NCBI RefSeq assembly: GCF_016937515.1
Contig: NZ_JAFHKM010000002.1
Location: forward strand, 2,103,001 to 2,167,000
Source of the DNA: Cohnella algarum
GTDB taxonomy: Bacteria; Bacillota; Bacilli; Paenibacillales; Paenibacillaceae
Direction of reading: 5' to 3'
DNA: 64,000 bases
Under the pieces are notes generated by a model that worked only from the letters and a program-made list of their open reading frames with translations, searched no databases and had not been told where the DNA came from. The position numbers and the translations under genes were made by a program. Shown in pieces: positions 37,740-46,383 of this stretch (position 1 is the stretch's first letter; each line of letters begins with the position of its first letter).

Positions 37740-39983
37740 TTAACCAATTTCCGGGAAGTACAAGTCAATGAGATCCTGAATCTGTTCTTTCGAAGACAAA
37801 GGTGTTGCAAAAGGGTCATTTCTGGTTTCCTGATAAGCAAATTCCAGTTCGGTGATGACCGCATCGATATTCGAAGCATTCACTCCGGTAATCCCGGCGC
37901 GCTCGAATACCTCTACGGTTGGGCGAGGCGATCCAAAGCCCATAGGATTCAGATAATCCAAGATTGAATCTACCGCAACATCTTGAATCACCTTATCCAC
38001 GATCGCTTGGATGTCAACTATTGTTCTTGGAAGCGGTGAATCCGTTGTTACCGTAGGATCCAGGTAGTATTGGACGGAGAAAAGGTTCACGGACGTAACC
38101 CCCATTACACCTGCGTTGGCGAAGGTTGTCACATCAACACCGGTCCATATGCCCGACTCCGATGCCGCGTTGATCAGATAGAGTGCCGCTTGCTTCGCCA
38201 GATCGGCAATAACCGAGCCGACAATGGCTTGAATATCCGTTACCGTCCATGGGGAGGCGTCGTTTGAGCTGAGTGCCTCAATAACAATTGCTATATTGGA
38301 TAAGGTAACCCCCGTAACCCCCGCATTGGCAAAAGTTGTCTCACTAACATTAGCCCATTCACCCGACTCCGCTGCTTCGTTGATCGAATTGAGTGCCACC
38401 TGCTTCGCCAGATCGGCAATAACCGATTCGACGATGGCTTGAATATCCGTTACCGTCCAAGGAGAGGCTTCGTTCGAGCTGAGTGCCTCAATAACAGCTG
38501 CTACATTGGATGTGGTAACACCCGTAACGCCCGCATCGGCAAAAATCAGCGCATCAACATTGTCCCATTCGCCAGATTCCGCTGCTTCATTAATCAAATC
38601 GAGCGGCGCTATGACTATCGCGGGCGTGATCTCACCCGTATACAACTTGGTTACTGTTACCTGCGGCGCTGCCGAATCCGTTGCCGTAATCGCAAAGCTA
38701 TACGCGCCGCTCACGCTTGGAGTTCCGGTAATCGATCCCGTGTTAGGATCCAAAGTCAGCCCCGCAGGAAGTGCGCCATCCGTTACGGCATACGTAACGT
38801 CTTTCGTTCCTCCAGACAGTTTCGCTACGCTGCCAGAGTAGGCTTCTCCTTCAGCCATAGGTGAAATCGAGTATGGCAAAATAATCCGCAGCACGAGAGT
38901 ATATTCGAATGTCGCAACCGAGCTATTCCGCGAGCCGGATTTAACGGCGATCGCCTTAATCGTTGTATCGTTCGTAATGAAAATTGGTTCCGTATACCGC
39001 GTACTAGACGTGGTCGGCTCGCTGAGATCCGTCGTATAGTACACAGCGGCAGATGAAGTCGCCGAACTTAACGTAACTTGCGTCCCCAAAATCACGGCAC
39101 CGCTGGCCGGAAGCGCCGCAGGCGTAGCAACGGTAGACTGTACCGGAGGGACGTATGGAGCAGGTGGGTCGGAAGGAACGTAAGGGGCGGTGGTTGTTTC
39201 TTCCTTGGCCTCTTCCTTTGTCCCTTGCATCTCTTGAATTTTCTTATCTGCTTCTTTTATCTTCTGCAGCATAAGTTCATATTCGGATAAGGACTCGTCT
39301 TCGACCTGGTCCTTGTCACCAGATTGCACCCGGTTATCGTATGCGGTTACCGCGGCTTGGTAGGAGCTCTTAACGAGCAGGTCGCGGGTTGCGTTGGTTT
39401 TCCCGTCGAACGTCCCGTCCTCGCCGGTAGCCAATAACTTTTTCTCCAACGCCAAGGCGACATACCCCTTCGCCCAGTCCGATACAGAACCTTCAACATG
39501 TGCAGAGCCGTAGACATCCTTCTCCCATCCCAGCCCGCGAACAAGAAACGCAGCCAACTGCTCCTTGGTTACTTCACCCGACGGATCAAAGATACCGTTC
39601 CCATATCCGTCCGTAATGCCCGCAGCTTTGACCGCCTCGATGTATGGTAATGCGTAACCGTTAGCAGCATCCGCTTTGACGTCAATGAAGGAAGACGTCT
39701 GTAAGCTCGAATCCACCTTCAGACCGAAGATCAACGCTGCAACCTTGGCGAATTGCGCCCGGGTCATCTCATCTGTGAGTCCGAACTTGCCTTCGCCTAT
39801 ACCGTCGTATACCCCGGCCTCGATCATTGCATCGAACTTGGCTTTCGTTACAGCATCCAGATCCTTTAAATCCGTAAAGTCGGCTGAAGTCTTCGTAGCA
39901 GCTGCTGTGCTATCGGCAAAGGAAATGGCGGAACTCAAGCAAAGAAGCACCGCTATCAATAGTCCAACTACTTTTTTCTTCAT
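37740..39983 (-). CDS. SLH-domain surface protein with tandem ~65-residue repeats
   Basis: The ~747-residue secreted protein has a signal peptide (KKKVVGLLIAVLLCLSSAIS) and three SLH domains that anchor it to the cell wall (FDAMIEAGVYDGIGEGKFGL, AAGITDGYGNGIFDPSGEVT, ALEKKLLATGEDGTFDGKTN). A charged/Pro linker, a chitobiase-type C-terminal fold (SAAVYYTTDLSEPTTSSTRY) and a putative Ig-like domain (GALPAGLTLDPNTGSITGTP) follow. The last ~270 residues are four repeats with INEAAESGEW, ADAGVTGVTTSN and WTVTDIQAIV cores. I chose the start at 39983 behind GGGAGG. It may act at the surface near the two-component system. Confidence 0.92.
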   Translation of the reverse strand: MKKKVVGLLIAVLLCLSSAISFADSTAAATKTSADFTDLKDLDAVTKAKFDAMIEAGVYDGIGEGKFGLTDEMTRAQFAKVAALIFGLKVDSSLQTSSFIDVKADAANGYALPYIEAVKAAGITDGYGNGIFDPSGEVTKEQLAAFLVRGLGWEKDVYGSAHVEGSVSDWAKGYVALALEKKLLATGEDGTFDGKTNATRDLLVKSSYQAAVTAYDNRVQSGDKDQVEDESLSEYELMLQKIKEADKKIQEMQGTKEEAKEETTTAPYVPSDPPAPYVPPVQSTVATPAALPASGAVILGTQVTLSSATSSAAVYYTTDLSEPTTSSTRYTEPIFITNDTTIKAIAVKSGSRNSSVATFEYTLVLRIILPYSISPMAEGEAYSGSVAKLSGGTKDVTYAVTDGALPAGLTLDPNTGSITGTPSVSGAYSFAITATDSAAPQVTVTKLYTGEITPAIVIAPLDLINEAAESGEWDNVDALIFADAGVTGVTTSNVAAVIEALSSNEASPWTVTDIQAIVESVIADLAKQVALNSINEAAESGEWANVSETTFANAGVTGVTLSNIAIVIEALSSNDASPWTVTDIQAIVGSVIADLAKQAALYLINAASESGIWTGVDVTTFANAGVMGVTSVNLFSVQYYLDPTVTTDSPLPRTIVDIQAIVDKVIQDVAVDSILDYLNPMGFGSPRPTVEVFERAGITGVNASNIDAVITELEFAYQETRNDPFATPLSSKEQIQDLIDLYFPEIG

Positions 39984-40206
39984 TGTTTGCCTCCCTGAAG
40001 GTTGAGTTATCATATCGATTGTTCTCCTGCTAGTTTAGCACGTTAAATTTTGCCTGTTTATGAATTCAAAGAAAACTTTAAGTTCGGCGACGGTATAAGT
40101 TACGTTAAATAATAAACAGGGATATATTTGGAGATTGTCGAATTCTGATAGTGGCGAATAGCGCGATGGAGCAATGACACGAATGGCAAATGAAGGAGGC
40201 AACAAG

Positions 40207-40575
40207 ATGACATTAATTAATCAGATGGCGACCAATGAAGAATTCATTGGCTTCTATCTTCTTAGAGAGCTAGAGCTAAAGCAGACGAATGCGACTCCGG
40301 CCAAGGACTACTTCGACATCGTGTTAGGGGATGCAAGCGGTGCCGGCGAAGTACTGGGATGTAAAACCCAATGAGAAAGACGGCTTTGCGCCGATGACGA
40401 TCGTGAAGGTGCAGGGAACGGTACAGCCTTATCGAGAGAGATTGCAGATCAAGATCTCCCGTATTCGTAACGTGGTAAGTGCTGACGAGGTGAAATTGAC
40501 CGACTTCATTACTACTCCAACAAGAGGAACTAAAGACGGTGCTGTCGATGACAGTGGATACAGCCTATCTCGGAA
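40207..40575 (+). pseudogene. YhaM-like 3'-5' exoribonuclease, decayed N-terminal OB-fold part
   Basis: GAAGGAGG precedes the ATG. The product starts LINQMATNEEFIGFYLLREL and FDIVLGDASG, then needs a frame change near 40345 to continue VPAKYWDVKPNEKDGFAPM and IVKVQGTVQPYRERLQIKIS. This matches the N-terminal OB domain of YhaM/CbfA proteins. The HD nuclease domain is absent. A short plus-strand tail beyond 40550 encodes KVKRVIDEALAFDD and stops. Confidence 0.7.
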
Positions 40576-40860
40576 AGGTTAAGCGAGTCATAGATGAAGC
40601 ATTGGCATTCGACGATATTACTAGTGAAGTCGTTTTATCGAGAAGATTGAAGTCGAGAAAGTAGGTACGGTAAAATTATTTTATCGATTTGCCGGTACTT
40701 CCAGTATCGTTAAAGCGCTGCTCAATTAATGTAAGGAATTGTATGTGCGCTTGGGTAGCGCATTTATTTTAAAGTATTGCGCTACACTCGGCACTCCACA
40801 CATGTGGAGAGCTGTGTGTCGCTAACAAGATCTATTGAATAGAAGCCGCATTTACCTGAT

Positions 40861-40890
40861 AAAGTCCGAACGAGTCACCGTTCGGACTTT
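40861..40890 (+). terminator. Terminator hairpin targeted by the group II intron
   Basis: AAAGTCCGAACG (40861-40872) pairs perfectly with CGTTCGGACTTT (40879-40890). The intron starts 6 bases later. Group IIC introns insert just downstream of such hairpins. Confidence 0.9.
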
Positions 40891-40896
40891 ATTGTA

Positions 40897-42776
40897 GTAC
40901 GCCCAGCATGGGCGTCATCTCTAGGGTGAAAGTCCCGAACGGGGGCTGGCGAACGCCTACCGTTAGCCAAGAGCAAGGGTGTCAGCCGCGAGGCGGAATC
41001 TGAAGGAAGCTGGAGGCAAATGCACGAGCCAAGGTACACGAACTCAATTTGAGGCAGGGTTAGTCGGATGAGTCACCTACACATGACGAAATCCAAAGTC
41101 GCCAAGGGCTTTCCCTGTAAACTTGGGTGGTTGCGGGCAGAAAGATGACGTTCTTATCTGGGGAGACCTGCGGAAAATGCGAAGTTACTTCGTAACCACA
41201 GTCGGAAGGCTGTGCTGAATCCGCAGGAGTCAGCAGAGGCCATAGTACGGGAGTACGGGACGCCGGAAACCGGAAGGGCTGAACCGAAAGGAGAGAGGAA
41301 ACCGATGCGTTCGCACGAGGAGCAAAGACAGCAGAATATCTCGCAAGAGAGCTTGCGGCAAAGAGAAGCGGTGAAGCCGTCAGGGTATGCCGAAGCGCCG
41401 AGTTCTACGACGGCACAAGTCGCCCCTTCCTCTCGCGAAGCGAATAACGACTTGTTAGAACGAATGCTCAAAGGAGATAACCTTAGGCTCGCCTACAAGC
41501 GAGTGGTGCAGAACGGAGGGGCGCCCGGTGTGGACAGTGTAACGGTAGCGAATCTACAAGCTTACCTGAAAACACACTGGGAAACGGTGAAAACCGAACT
41601 CCTCGCGGGAACCTACAGACCCATGCCCGTCAAACGAGTGGAAATCCCCAAGCCCGGAGGCGGCGTGAGGCTGCTTGGCATCCCGACCGTGATGGACCGC
41701 TTTCTTCAACAAGCCCTTCTACAAGTGATGAATCCGATCTTCGATGCGGACTTCTCGAGGCGTAGCTACGGCTTTCGCCCCGGAAAGCGAGCGCATGACG
41801 CGGTAAAGCAAGCTCAGCACTACATCCAGGAAGGTTTTCGATGGGTGGTAGACATGGACTTAGCGAAGTTCTTTGACCGAGTCAACCACGACATGCTCAT
41901 GGCAAGAGTAGCAAGGAAAGTGACGGACAAGCGTGTCCTAAAGCTCATTCGTGCCTATCTTAATGCTGGGGTTATGGCGAATGGGGTGTTCGAAAAGACG
42001 GGAGAGGGAACGCCGCAAGGGGGACCTCTGAGCCCGCTTTTAGCGAACATTCTACTGGACGACTTGGACAAAGAGCTAACAAAACGAGGATTGCGATTTG
42101 TCCGCTATGCGGACGACTGCAATATTTTCGTTGCCAGTAAACGTGCAGGCGAACGCGTCATGGAGTCGGTAACGCGCTTCGTAGAAGGAAAGCTAAAACT
42201 GAAAGTGAATCGAGAGAAAAGCGCAGTAGATCGTCCTTGGAACCGTAAGTTCCTCGGATTCAGTTTCCTGTGGGATAAAAAGGCGACGATTCGGTTAGCC
42301 CCACAGACCATTTCGCGGTTTAAAGAGAAGGTACGAGAGCTGACGAACCGTTCGCGGTCGATGTCTATGGAAAACCGGATTATGCAATTAAACCGCTATC
42401 TCATCGGCTGGATTGGCTATTTCCGACTAGCATCGGCAAAGGGACACTGCGAGAAACTCGACCAGTGGACTCGCCGCAGACTGCGTATGTGCTTATGGAA
42501 GCAATGGAAACGTGTACGTACTCGAATCCGTGAGCTTCGAGCACTCGGCGTCCCAGAATGGGCGTGTTTTGTCATGGCTAACTCCAGACGCGGTGCTTGG
42601 GAAATGTCTCGAAACACAAATAATGCCCTCCCGACTTCCTACTGGGAAGCGAAAGGGCTGAAAAGTTTGCTTACTCGTTATTTAGCACTTTGTTAACCTT
42701 TTGGAACCGCCGTATGCGGACCCGCATGTACGGTGGTGTGAGAGGACGGAGGCTAGGCGCCTCCTCCTACTCGATT
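40897..42776 (+). mobile_element. Group IIC-type intron with maturase gene
   Basis: The 5' end reads GTACGCCCAGCATGGGCG, a domain I-like start close to the GUGYG consensus. After the ltrA gene, domain V is visible (GAACCGCCGTATGCGGACCC, CGCATGTACGGTGGTG), then a domain VI stem ending CTACTCGATT. The intron follows a terminator hairpin, the known class C target. The 3' exon GGAGCGAGGGG recurs without an intron at 42987, also after a terminator, which supports the boundary. Confidence 0.9.
41305..42696 (+). CDS. ltrA: Group II intron reverse transcriptase/maturase
   Basis: The 463-residue protein has the RT0-RT7 blocks: GVDSVTVANLQAYL, RLLGIPTVMDRFLQQAL, DADFSRRSYGFRPGKRAHDA, VVDMDLAKFFDRVNHDML, GTPQGGPLSPLLANILLD and the active-site YADD at residues 268-271. 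A maturase domain (LNRYLIGWIGYFRLA) follows. AAAGGAGAGAGG supports the ATG at 41305 rather than an upstream start at 41212. There is no C-terminal HNH endonuclease, as expected for class C. Confidence 0.95.
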   Translation: MRSHEEQRQQNISQESLRQREAVKPSGYAEAPSSTTAQVAPSSREANNDLLERMLKGDNLRLAYKRVVQNGGAPGVDSVTVANLQAYLKTHWETVKTELLAGTYRPMPVKRVEIPKPGGGVRLLGIPTVMDRFLQQALLQVMNPIFDADFSRRSYGFRPGKRAHDAVKQAQHYIQEGFRWVVDMDLAKFFDRVNHDMLMARVARKVTDKRVLKLIRAYLNAGVMANGVFEKTGEGTPQGGPLSPLLANILLDDLDKELTKRGLRFVRYADDCNIFVASKRAGERVMESVTRFVEGKLKLKVNREKSAVDRPWNRKFLGFSFLWDKKATIRLAPQTISRFKEKVRELTNRSRSMSMENRIMQLNRYLIGWIGYFRLASAKGHCEKLDQWTRRRLRMCLWKQWKRVRTRIRELRALGVPEWACFVMANSRRGAWEMSRNTNNALPTSYWEAKGLKSLLTRYLALC

Positions 42777-42927
42777 GGAGCGAGGGGTGGCGTCTCCCCA
42801 TCCGAAGGAGGACATTGGGGTTCGACCGCGCGCAGGGAGCGAAGCGGACGAGCACGGCATCTGATTCAACCGCAGCGCTCTGCTTCGTCGGGTTGACTTC
42901 GTCAGCAAGTTTAATCGGGAATCATAT

Positions 42928-42946
42928 ACTCCCCTCGCCTCCACCA
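42928..42946 (+). repeat. Attachment-site core, copy 3
   Basis: ACTCCCCTCGCCTCCACCA is identical to the last 19 bases of tmRNA. A rho-independent terminator follows at once, just as one would expect downstream of a native ssrA, so this junction may be the old right border of the island. Confidence 0.8.
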
Positions 42947-42950
42947 CGAG

Positions 42951-42980
42951 AAAAGCCGACCGCATGAGGTCGGCTTTTTT
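42951..42980 (+). terminator. Terminator following att core copy 3
   Basis: AAAAGCCGACC (42951-42961), GCATGA, then GGTCGGCTTTTTT (42968-42980) form a strong stem-loop with a T-run. Confidence 0.92.
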
Positions 42981-43074
42981 GCGTGTGGAGCGAGGGGAGG
43001 AGTCTCCCCATCCGAAGGAGGACATTGGGGTTCGACCGCGCGCAGGGAGCGAAGCGGACGAGCACGGCATCTGA

Positions 43075-43658
43075 TTCAACCGCAGCGCTCTGCTTCGTTG
43101 AGTTGGCTTCGTCAGCAAGTTTAATCGGGAATCATATACTCCCCTCGCCTCCACCATGTAAATCCACAACTGTTACTGCTAATACATAATGACCATCGGT
43201 TGACGGTGTAAGTTGTCCTGACGGTGACGGCCAAGTTGTCCGAGTAATGGTGAGAAGGAAGGGAGAATCAAGACAACTCTCCCTGAATGACGCGTTTGAT
43301 CATATGATCGTCGATGATGCGATGTTTGTTCTGCGAACCGTAGATGAGGCTGTGCGTGCAGACCTTGTTAATCAGGCGAGCGGCGCCGCTGGAGAAGCGA
43401 AGAACATCGTCGATCTCAGCCTCCGTAAACACGTCGTGCTCGGCACCGGCGTAGCTCATGTGCCGGGCGATGTACGCGCCGGTCTGCGCTATCGAAGTGC
43501 GGCAGCTTGCATTGCAAGTCGATACGCTGGCAAATTGCCGTGTACGCCTGCAGCCCGAGCCGGTCCACAGCTCGCTCCCCGACCAAGATAAGTGCCAAGG
43601 GATTCTGGGCATCCATCTTGAAGTCAAGCAGGAAGCTAGCGGGCAGGATATTTTAAGA
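43075..43658. repeat. ~585-bp direct repeat, copy 2
   Basis: It matches 24890-25474: att core, spacer, transposon end near 43207 and transposition ATPase remnant. Small indels in this copy shift the ATPase frame twice, so that it is read as the tail of the upstream serine recombinase. Confidence 0.85.
43138..43156 (+). repeat. Attachment-site core, copy 4
   Basis: This is identical to the ssrA 3' 19-mer and lies 112 bases from the end of the serine recombinase frame. The ~580 bp around it are the direct repeat of 24890-25474. Confidence 0.8.
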
Positions 43659-45364
43659 TCATGCGCGGTGAACCGTATCATCGCTAAAGGTAAAATATTA
43701 AGGGACTTCATCAAGTCCCGGAGGCTTTCGGTATGAGGTTCGTTGAAACTGGCGAGCACATCCGGCTCAAGCGGTGCAACGCAATCCAGAGCTTGTGTTT
43801 CCGCTAGGCGACTGAGAAGGACGGCAGAATCCCTTTGCATGGACTCGATGGTAAAATCGAAGTGCAAGTTGATCTGGGTGATCTGTCGTCCGACCCGCCT
43901 TGGAGAATCCTTGGTGATGCGGATGCTTTCGACCATAAGTCGCAACAATGCCTTTTGTTCATCCGCATCTGCTTTTAGTAGTGCGTCCTTGATCAGACTC
44001 AGCAAATTATGCAAAGAGTCAGGGTCAACCGGCTTTTTGTTTTGCCCATCCAGTTCAGCTTCAATAGCTTCCAACCGCTTTTGAAGCTGTTCCAGCTTGG
44101 CATGCGTTTCCTTCAGGTCATCTTTGAAAATAACAGCCAAATCAGGATCACTTAATATGTTGTCCTTTATTTTTTGCAGTTTCCGGCTGTTACTGCTCAA
44201 TTCAGTAAGAAGTGCTTTCTTCTCTTCCATTATCGGGGCCTCTGCATTTGAACGCAGAGCATTGATTTTATCGACGAGTTGCCGCACAATGTCTGGCCGC
44301 AATGCTACTTTTATAAGTTTCTGAAGCACTTGCTCTTCCGCAACATCAGCCCGCATCATATTCGAGCGGCAGACAGCCTTGCCCTTGTTGTGGAACTGTC
44401 CGCAGACATAGTATCGATACGATTTGCCACCGGCTCCCTTAGACCGGGCCGGAACCATTCCATGTCCACAGACAGGGCATTTCAGCAGGCCGCTTAGAAT
44501 ATACGGCTGGTGGGAGCGGGACGGCTTGTAAGATCGATGACCGAGCTTCTGATGAACGCTTTCCCATAGCTCGGGTGCAATTATCGGCTCATGTGTCCCA
44601 TCAACAATCAAGTAGTCGGGATTTTTCCCTTTGCGACGTTTCTCCGACCAGTTTTCAAGTTGTTTATACCGTATCTTTCCGATGTAGACGGGATTGTTAA
44701 GGATCGTTTTGATACCGCAGACATTAAATGGTTTATCTTTTTTTGAACGGAAGCCCGCTTCGTTTAGGCGGCGGGTAATGGCCTTAAATCCAAGTCCCTG
44801 ATTGGCATAATCAAAGATTTTTCGGACGATAACGGCCTCATTCTCATTGATAACAAGTTCTTTGTCAATGTTATCGTACCCCAGCACCCTACCTCCATTG
44901 AATTTTCCCTCTTTTGCTCGTTGCTCCATCCCCAGCTTCACTCGTTCAACAATGTTATTGCGTTCAAACTCAGCGAATGAACAGATCATCTGGAATGCCG
45001 TTCTGCCGAAAGCTGTTGTTGTATCAAACTTTTCATTAAGACTAATGAGATTGACGTTGTTTTTTTCAAGTGTTTCACTGATTTCCAACGCATCTTTTAA
45101 TTTGCGGGCAAGCCGGTCGATTTTGTAAATGATGACGACCCCAAACTTGTGCTGGTTGGCATCTCTCAGGAGGCGTTTCATCTGAGAACGGCCTGCAATG
45201 CTTTTTCCGCTTGCACCTTCATCTACATACTCATCGACAATTTCGAAGCCGTTTTGATCCGCATACCTCCTGATTTCGGCGATCTGGGCGGCGATACTAT
45301 AACCCTCCTTGGCTTGTTCTTCCGTACTCACACGGGCATACAGAGCGGCTTTTATTCGAGCCAT
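43268..45364 (-). CDS. Large serine recombinase with chimeric C-terminal tail
   Basis: The first ~560 of 698 residues are a large serine recombinase: catalytic LYARVSTEEQAKEGYS with the nucleophile Ser, YKIDRLARKLKDALE, a Recombinase domain (AGFRSKKDKPFNVCGIKTIL), a zinc ribbon (LKCPVCGHGMVPARSKGAGG) and a long coiled coil. AAAGGAGAAG precedes the ATG. The natural end seems to be near LPLAMIRF (about 43670). After that the frame runs through a remnant of a transposition ATPase (ARHMSYAGAEHDVFTEAEID) up to 43268. It could catalyse integration or excision; the effect of the tail is unknown. Confidence 0.88.
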   Translation of the reverse strand: MARIKAALYARVSTEEQAKEGYSIAAQIAEIRRYADQNGFEIVDEYVDEGASGKSIAGRSQMKRLLRDANQHKFGVVIIYKIDRLARKLKDALEISETLEKNNVNLISLNEKFDTTTAFGRTAFQMICSFAEFERNNIVERVKLGMEQRAKEGKFNGGRVLGYDNIDKELVINENEAVIVRKIFDYANQGLGFKAITRRLNEAGFRSKKDKPFNVCGIKTILNNPVYIGKIRYKQLENWSEKRRKGKNPDYLIVDGTHEPIIAPELWESVHQKLGHRSYKPSRSHQPYILSGLLKCPVCGHGMVPARSKGAGGKSYRYYVCGQFHNKGKAVCRSNMMRADVAEEQVLQKLIKVALRPDIVRQLVDKINALRSNAEAPIMEEKKALLTELSSNSRKLQKIKDNILSDPDLAVIFKDDLKETHAKLEQLQKRLEAIEAELDGQNKKPVDPDSLHNLLSLIKDALLKADADEQKALLRLMVESIRITKDSPRRVGRQITQINLHFDFTIESMQRDSAVLLSRLAETQALDCVAPLEPDVLASFNEPHTESLRDLMKSLNILPLAMIRFTAHDLKISCPLASCLTSRWMPRIPWHLSWSGSELWTGSGCRRTRQFASVSTCNASCRTSIAQTGAYIARHMSYAGAEHDVFTEAEIDDVLRFSSGAARLINKVCTHSLIYGSQNKHRIIDDHMIKRVIQGELS

Positions 45365-45366
45365 TT

Positions 45367-46020
45367 TTAATCTTCTCCTTTCTTCTCAAATTTTTTTATC
45401 AGGGAATTCTGATGATCATTCCAAACTGAACGCGGAAAAACAGGAAATGCTTTGGGATACTTGTCCATCTCATTGAACAAGGTTGCGGCCTTTACCATCG
45501 GGTGCGGTTGTTGAAACAATTCATCGGGATTTCTATATGATTCGAACTCGCCAATGATTCTGCCCAGCGTTGAGATAAACTTCTCCTTATCAAGTGGGCG
45601 GGAGGATTGGAAGTCATGAATAAACCGCATCATCCCGTCCGTGAAAAGTTGATACACGATTGAACCGAAGTATGACAATGGAACTTCATCAGTAAAGATT
45701 GCTGAGAATTCGGTCGGCTCTCCGATGGGGATCAGGCGTACTTCCCCCTGATAGAATTCATCTGTTAAGGATTCGAACGGGATTCCTAAATCCTGAGTGA
45801 TTTTGTAAATGAGTTGATAAGCGGGTTTCTTGGAATCACCGCGTTCAATGGAGATGATGGTTTGGTGGCTGACACCAACACGCTCACTCATTGCTGTTGT
45901 CGTAAAGGACTTGCTGGAGTGAAGTTTTCCAATCTCTTTCCGAAAAAACTTCAATCGTTCCCCAAGCTCAGACGCTCTCAAGTATTCAAATTCATTCGGC
46001 GTTATCGTTCGTCGTGGCAT
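45367..46020 (-). CDS. XRE-family regulator with C-terminal domain
   Basis: The 217-residue protein has an N-terminal helix-turn-helix (MSERVGVSHQTIISIERGDS) and a C-terminal helical domain of unknown role. It ends 2 bases before the serine recombinase start on the same strand and has its own AAAGGGTG, so the two form an operon and it probably controls recombinase expression. Confidence 0.85.
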   Translation of the reverse strand: MPRRTITPNEFEYLRASELGERLKFFRKEIGKLHSSKSFTTTAMSERVGVSHQTIISIERGDSKKPAYQLIYKITQDLGIPFESLTDEFYQGEVRLIPIGEPTEFSAIFTDEVPLSYFGSIVYQLFTDGMMRFIHDFQSSRPLDKEKFISTLGRIIGEFESYRNPDELFQQPHPMVKAATLFNEMDKYPKAFPVFPRSVWNDHQNSLIKKFEKKGED

Positions 46021-46131
46021 GTGCAGTCACCCTTTCTGTTTAATCAGGTTTACAGTGATTATAAAACCTGCTAAGATGAAATGCAAATATATAAATACTA
46101 AAACTTATAAATAGGCATTCGGGAGGTTGTT

Positions 46132-46281
46132 ATGGACTTTATACGTGAAATCGGCGTTGATCTGCAAGAACTTAATGATGCTTTGGAGATCGTTCGAGAC
46201 AAGCGAATTAAGGAGCAGGATTTTATTGAACGACTTGCCTTAACCCTGAATCGAATGTTGGATAGCTCGAAGGAAGATTAG
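46132..46281 (+). CDS. Small helical protein before the Rep-like gene
   Basis: A 49-residue frame starts with ATG at 46132 behind GGGAGG. It encodes MDFIREIGVDLQEL followed by charged helices and KED at the end. It is divergent from the XRE gene and precedes the Rep-like gene. The family is not recognised; its size and position resemble small copy-control or accessory proteins. Confidence 0.55.
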   Translation: MDFIREIGVDLQELNDALEIVRDKRIKEQDFIERLALTLNRMLDSSKED

Positions 46282-46284
46282 ATT

Positions 46285-46363
46285 TGTTGTCTAACAACAG
46301 GTGTACTAGAACGACAACCGAGAGGGCTCAATCCCTTGTCCCACAAGGTTTCTAGGCCTCTCG
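46285..46363 (+). promoter_or_regulatory. Nested stem-loops upstream of the Rep-like gene
   Basis: TGTTG/CAACA forms a stem at 46285-46299. CGAGAGG (46319-46325) pairs with CCTCTCG (46357-46363), enclosing a second hairpin CTTGT-CCC-ACAAG (46335-46347). This could be a replication or transfer origin nicked by the adjacent Rep-like protein, or an RNA leader that controls it. Confidence 0.55.
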
Positions 46364-46383
46364 ATATTTGAGGTGAAACCATC

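Larger units (their letters stand above)
42777..43156. repeat. Tandem 170-bp repeats (210-bp period), each ending in an att core
   Basis: Segments 42777-42946 and 42987-43156 are near-identical and each ends in ACTCCCCTCGCCTCCACCA. They are separated by 40 bases holding a terminator hairpin (42951-42980). A partial third copy of the unit's end is at 24890-24969. No gene is present; the open frames across it are translations of the repeat. Confidence 0.88.

Noticed and set aside
37740..39983. Internal DNA repeats of the SLH gene as a separate repeat element
   Set aside because: They keep the reading frame and encode protein repeats, so they belong to the gene.
42777..43156. Repeats at 42.8-43.2 kb as a CRISPR array
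   Set aside because: The period is 210 bp, units are near-identical throughout and no cas gene is near; they are att-linked duplications.
42690..43189. Open frames across the 210-bp repeats
   Set aside because: The same peptide is read from each repeat in several frames, with no start signals; this is a repeat artefact.
43268..45364. The serine recombinase as the enzyme that made the ssrA attachment repeats
   Set aside because: Serine integrases usually leave very short cores and seldom use RNA-gene 3' ends; 19-bp direct repeats of an RNA 3' end fit a tyrosine recombinase, which is not present in the window. The link is left open.
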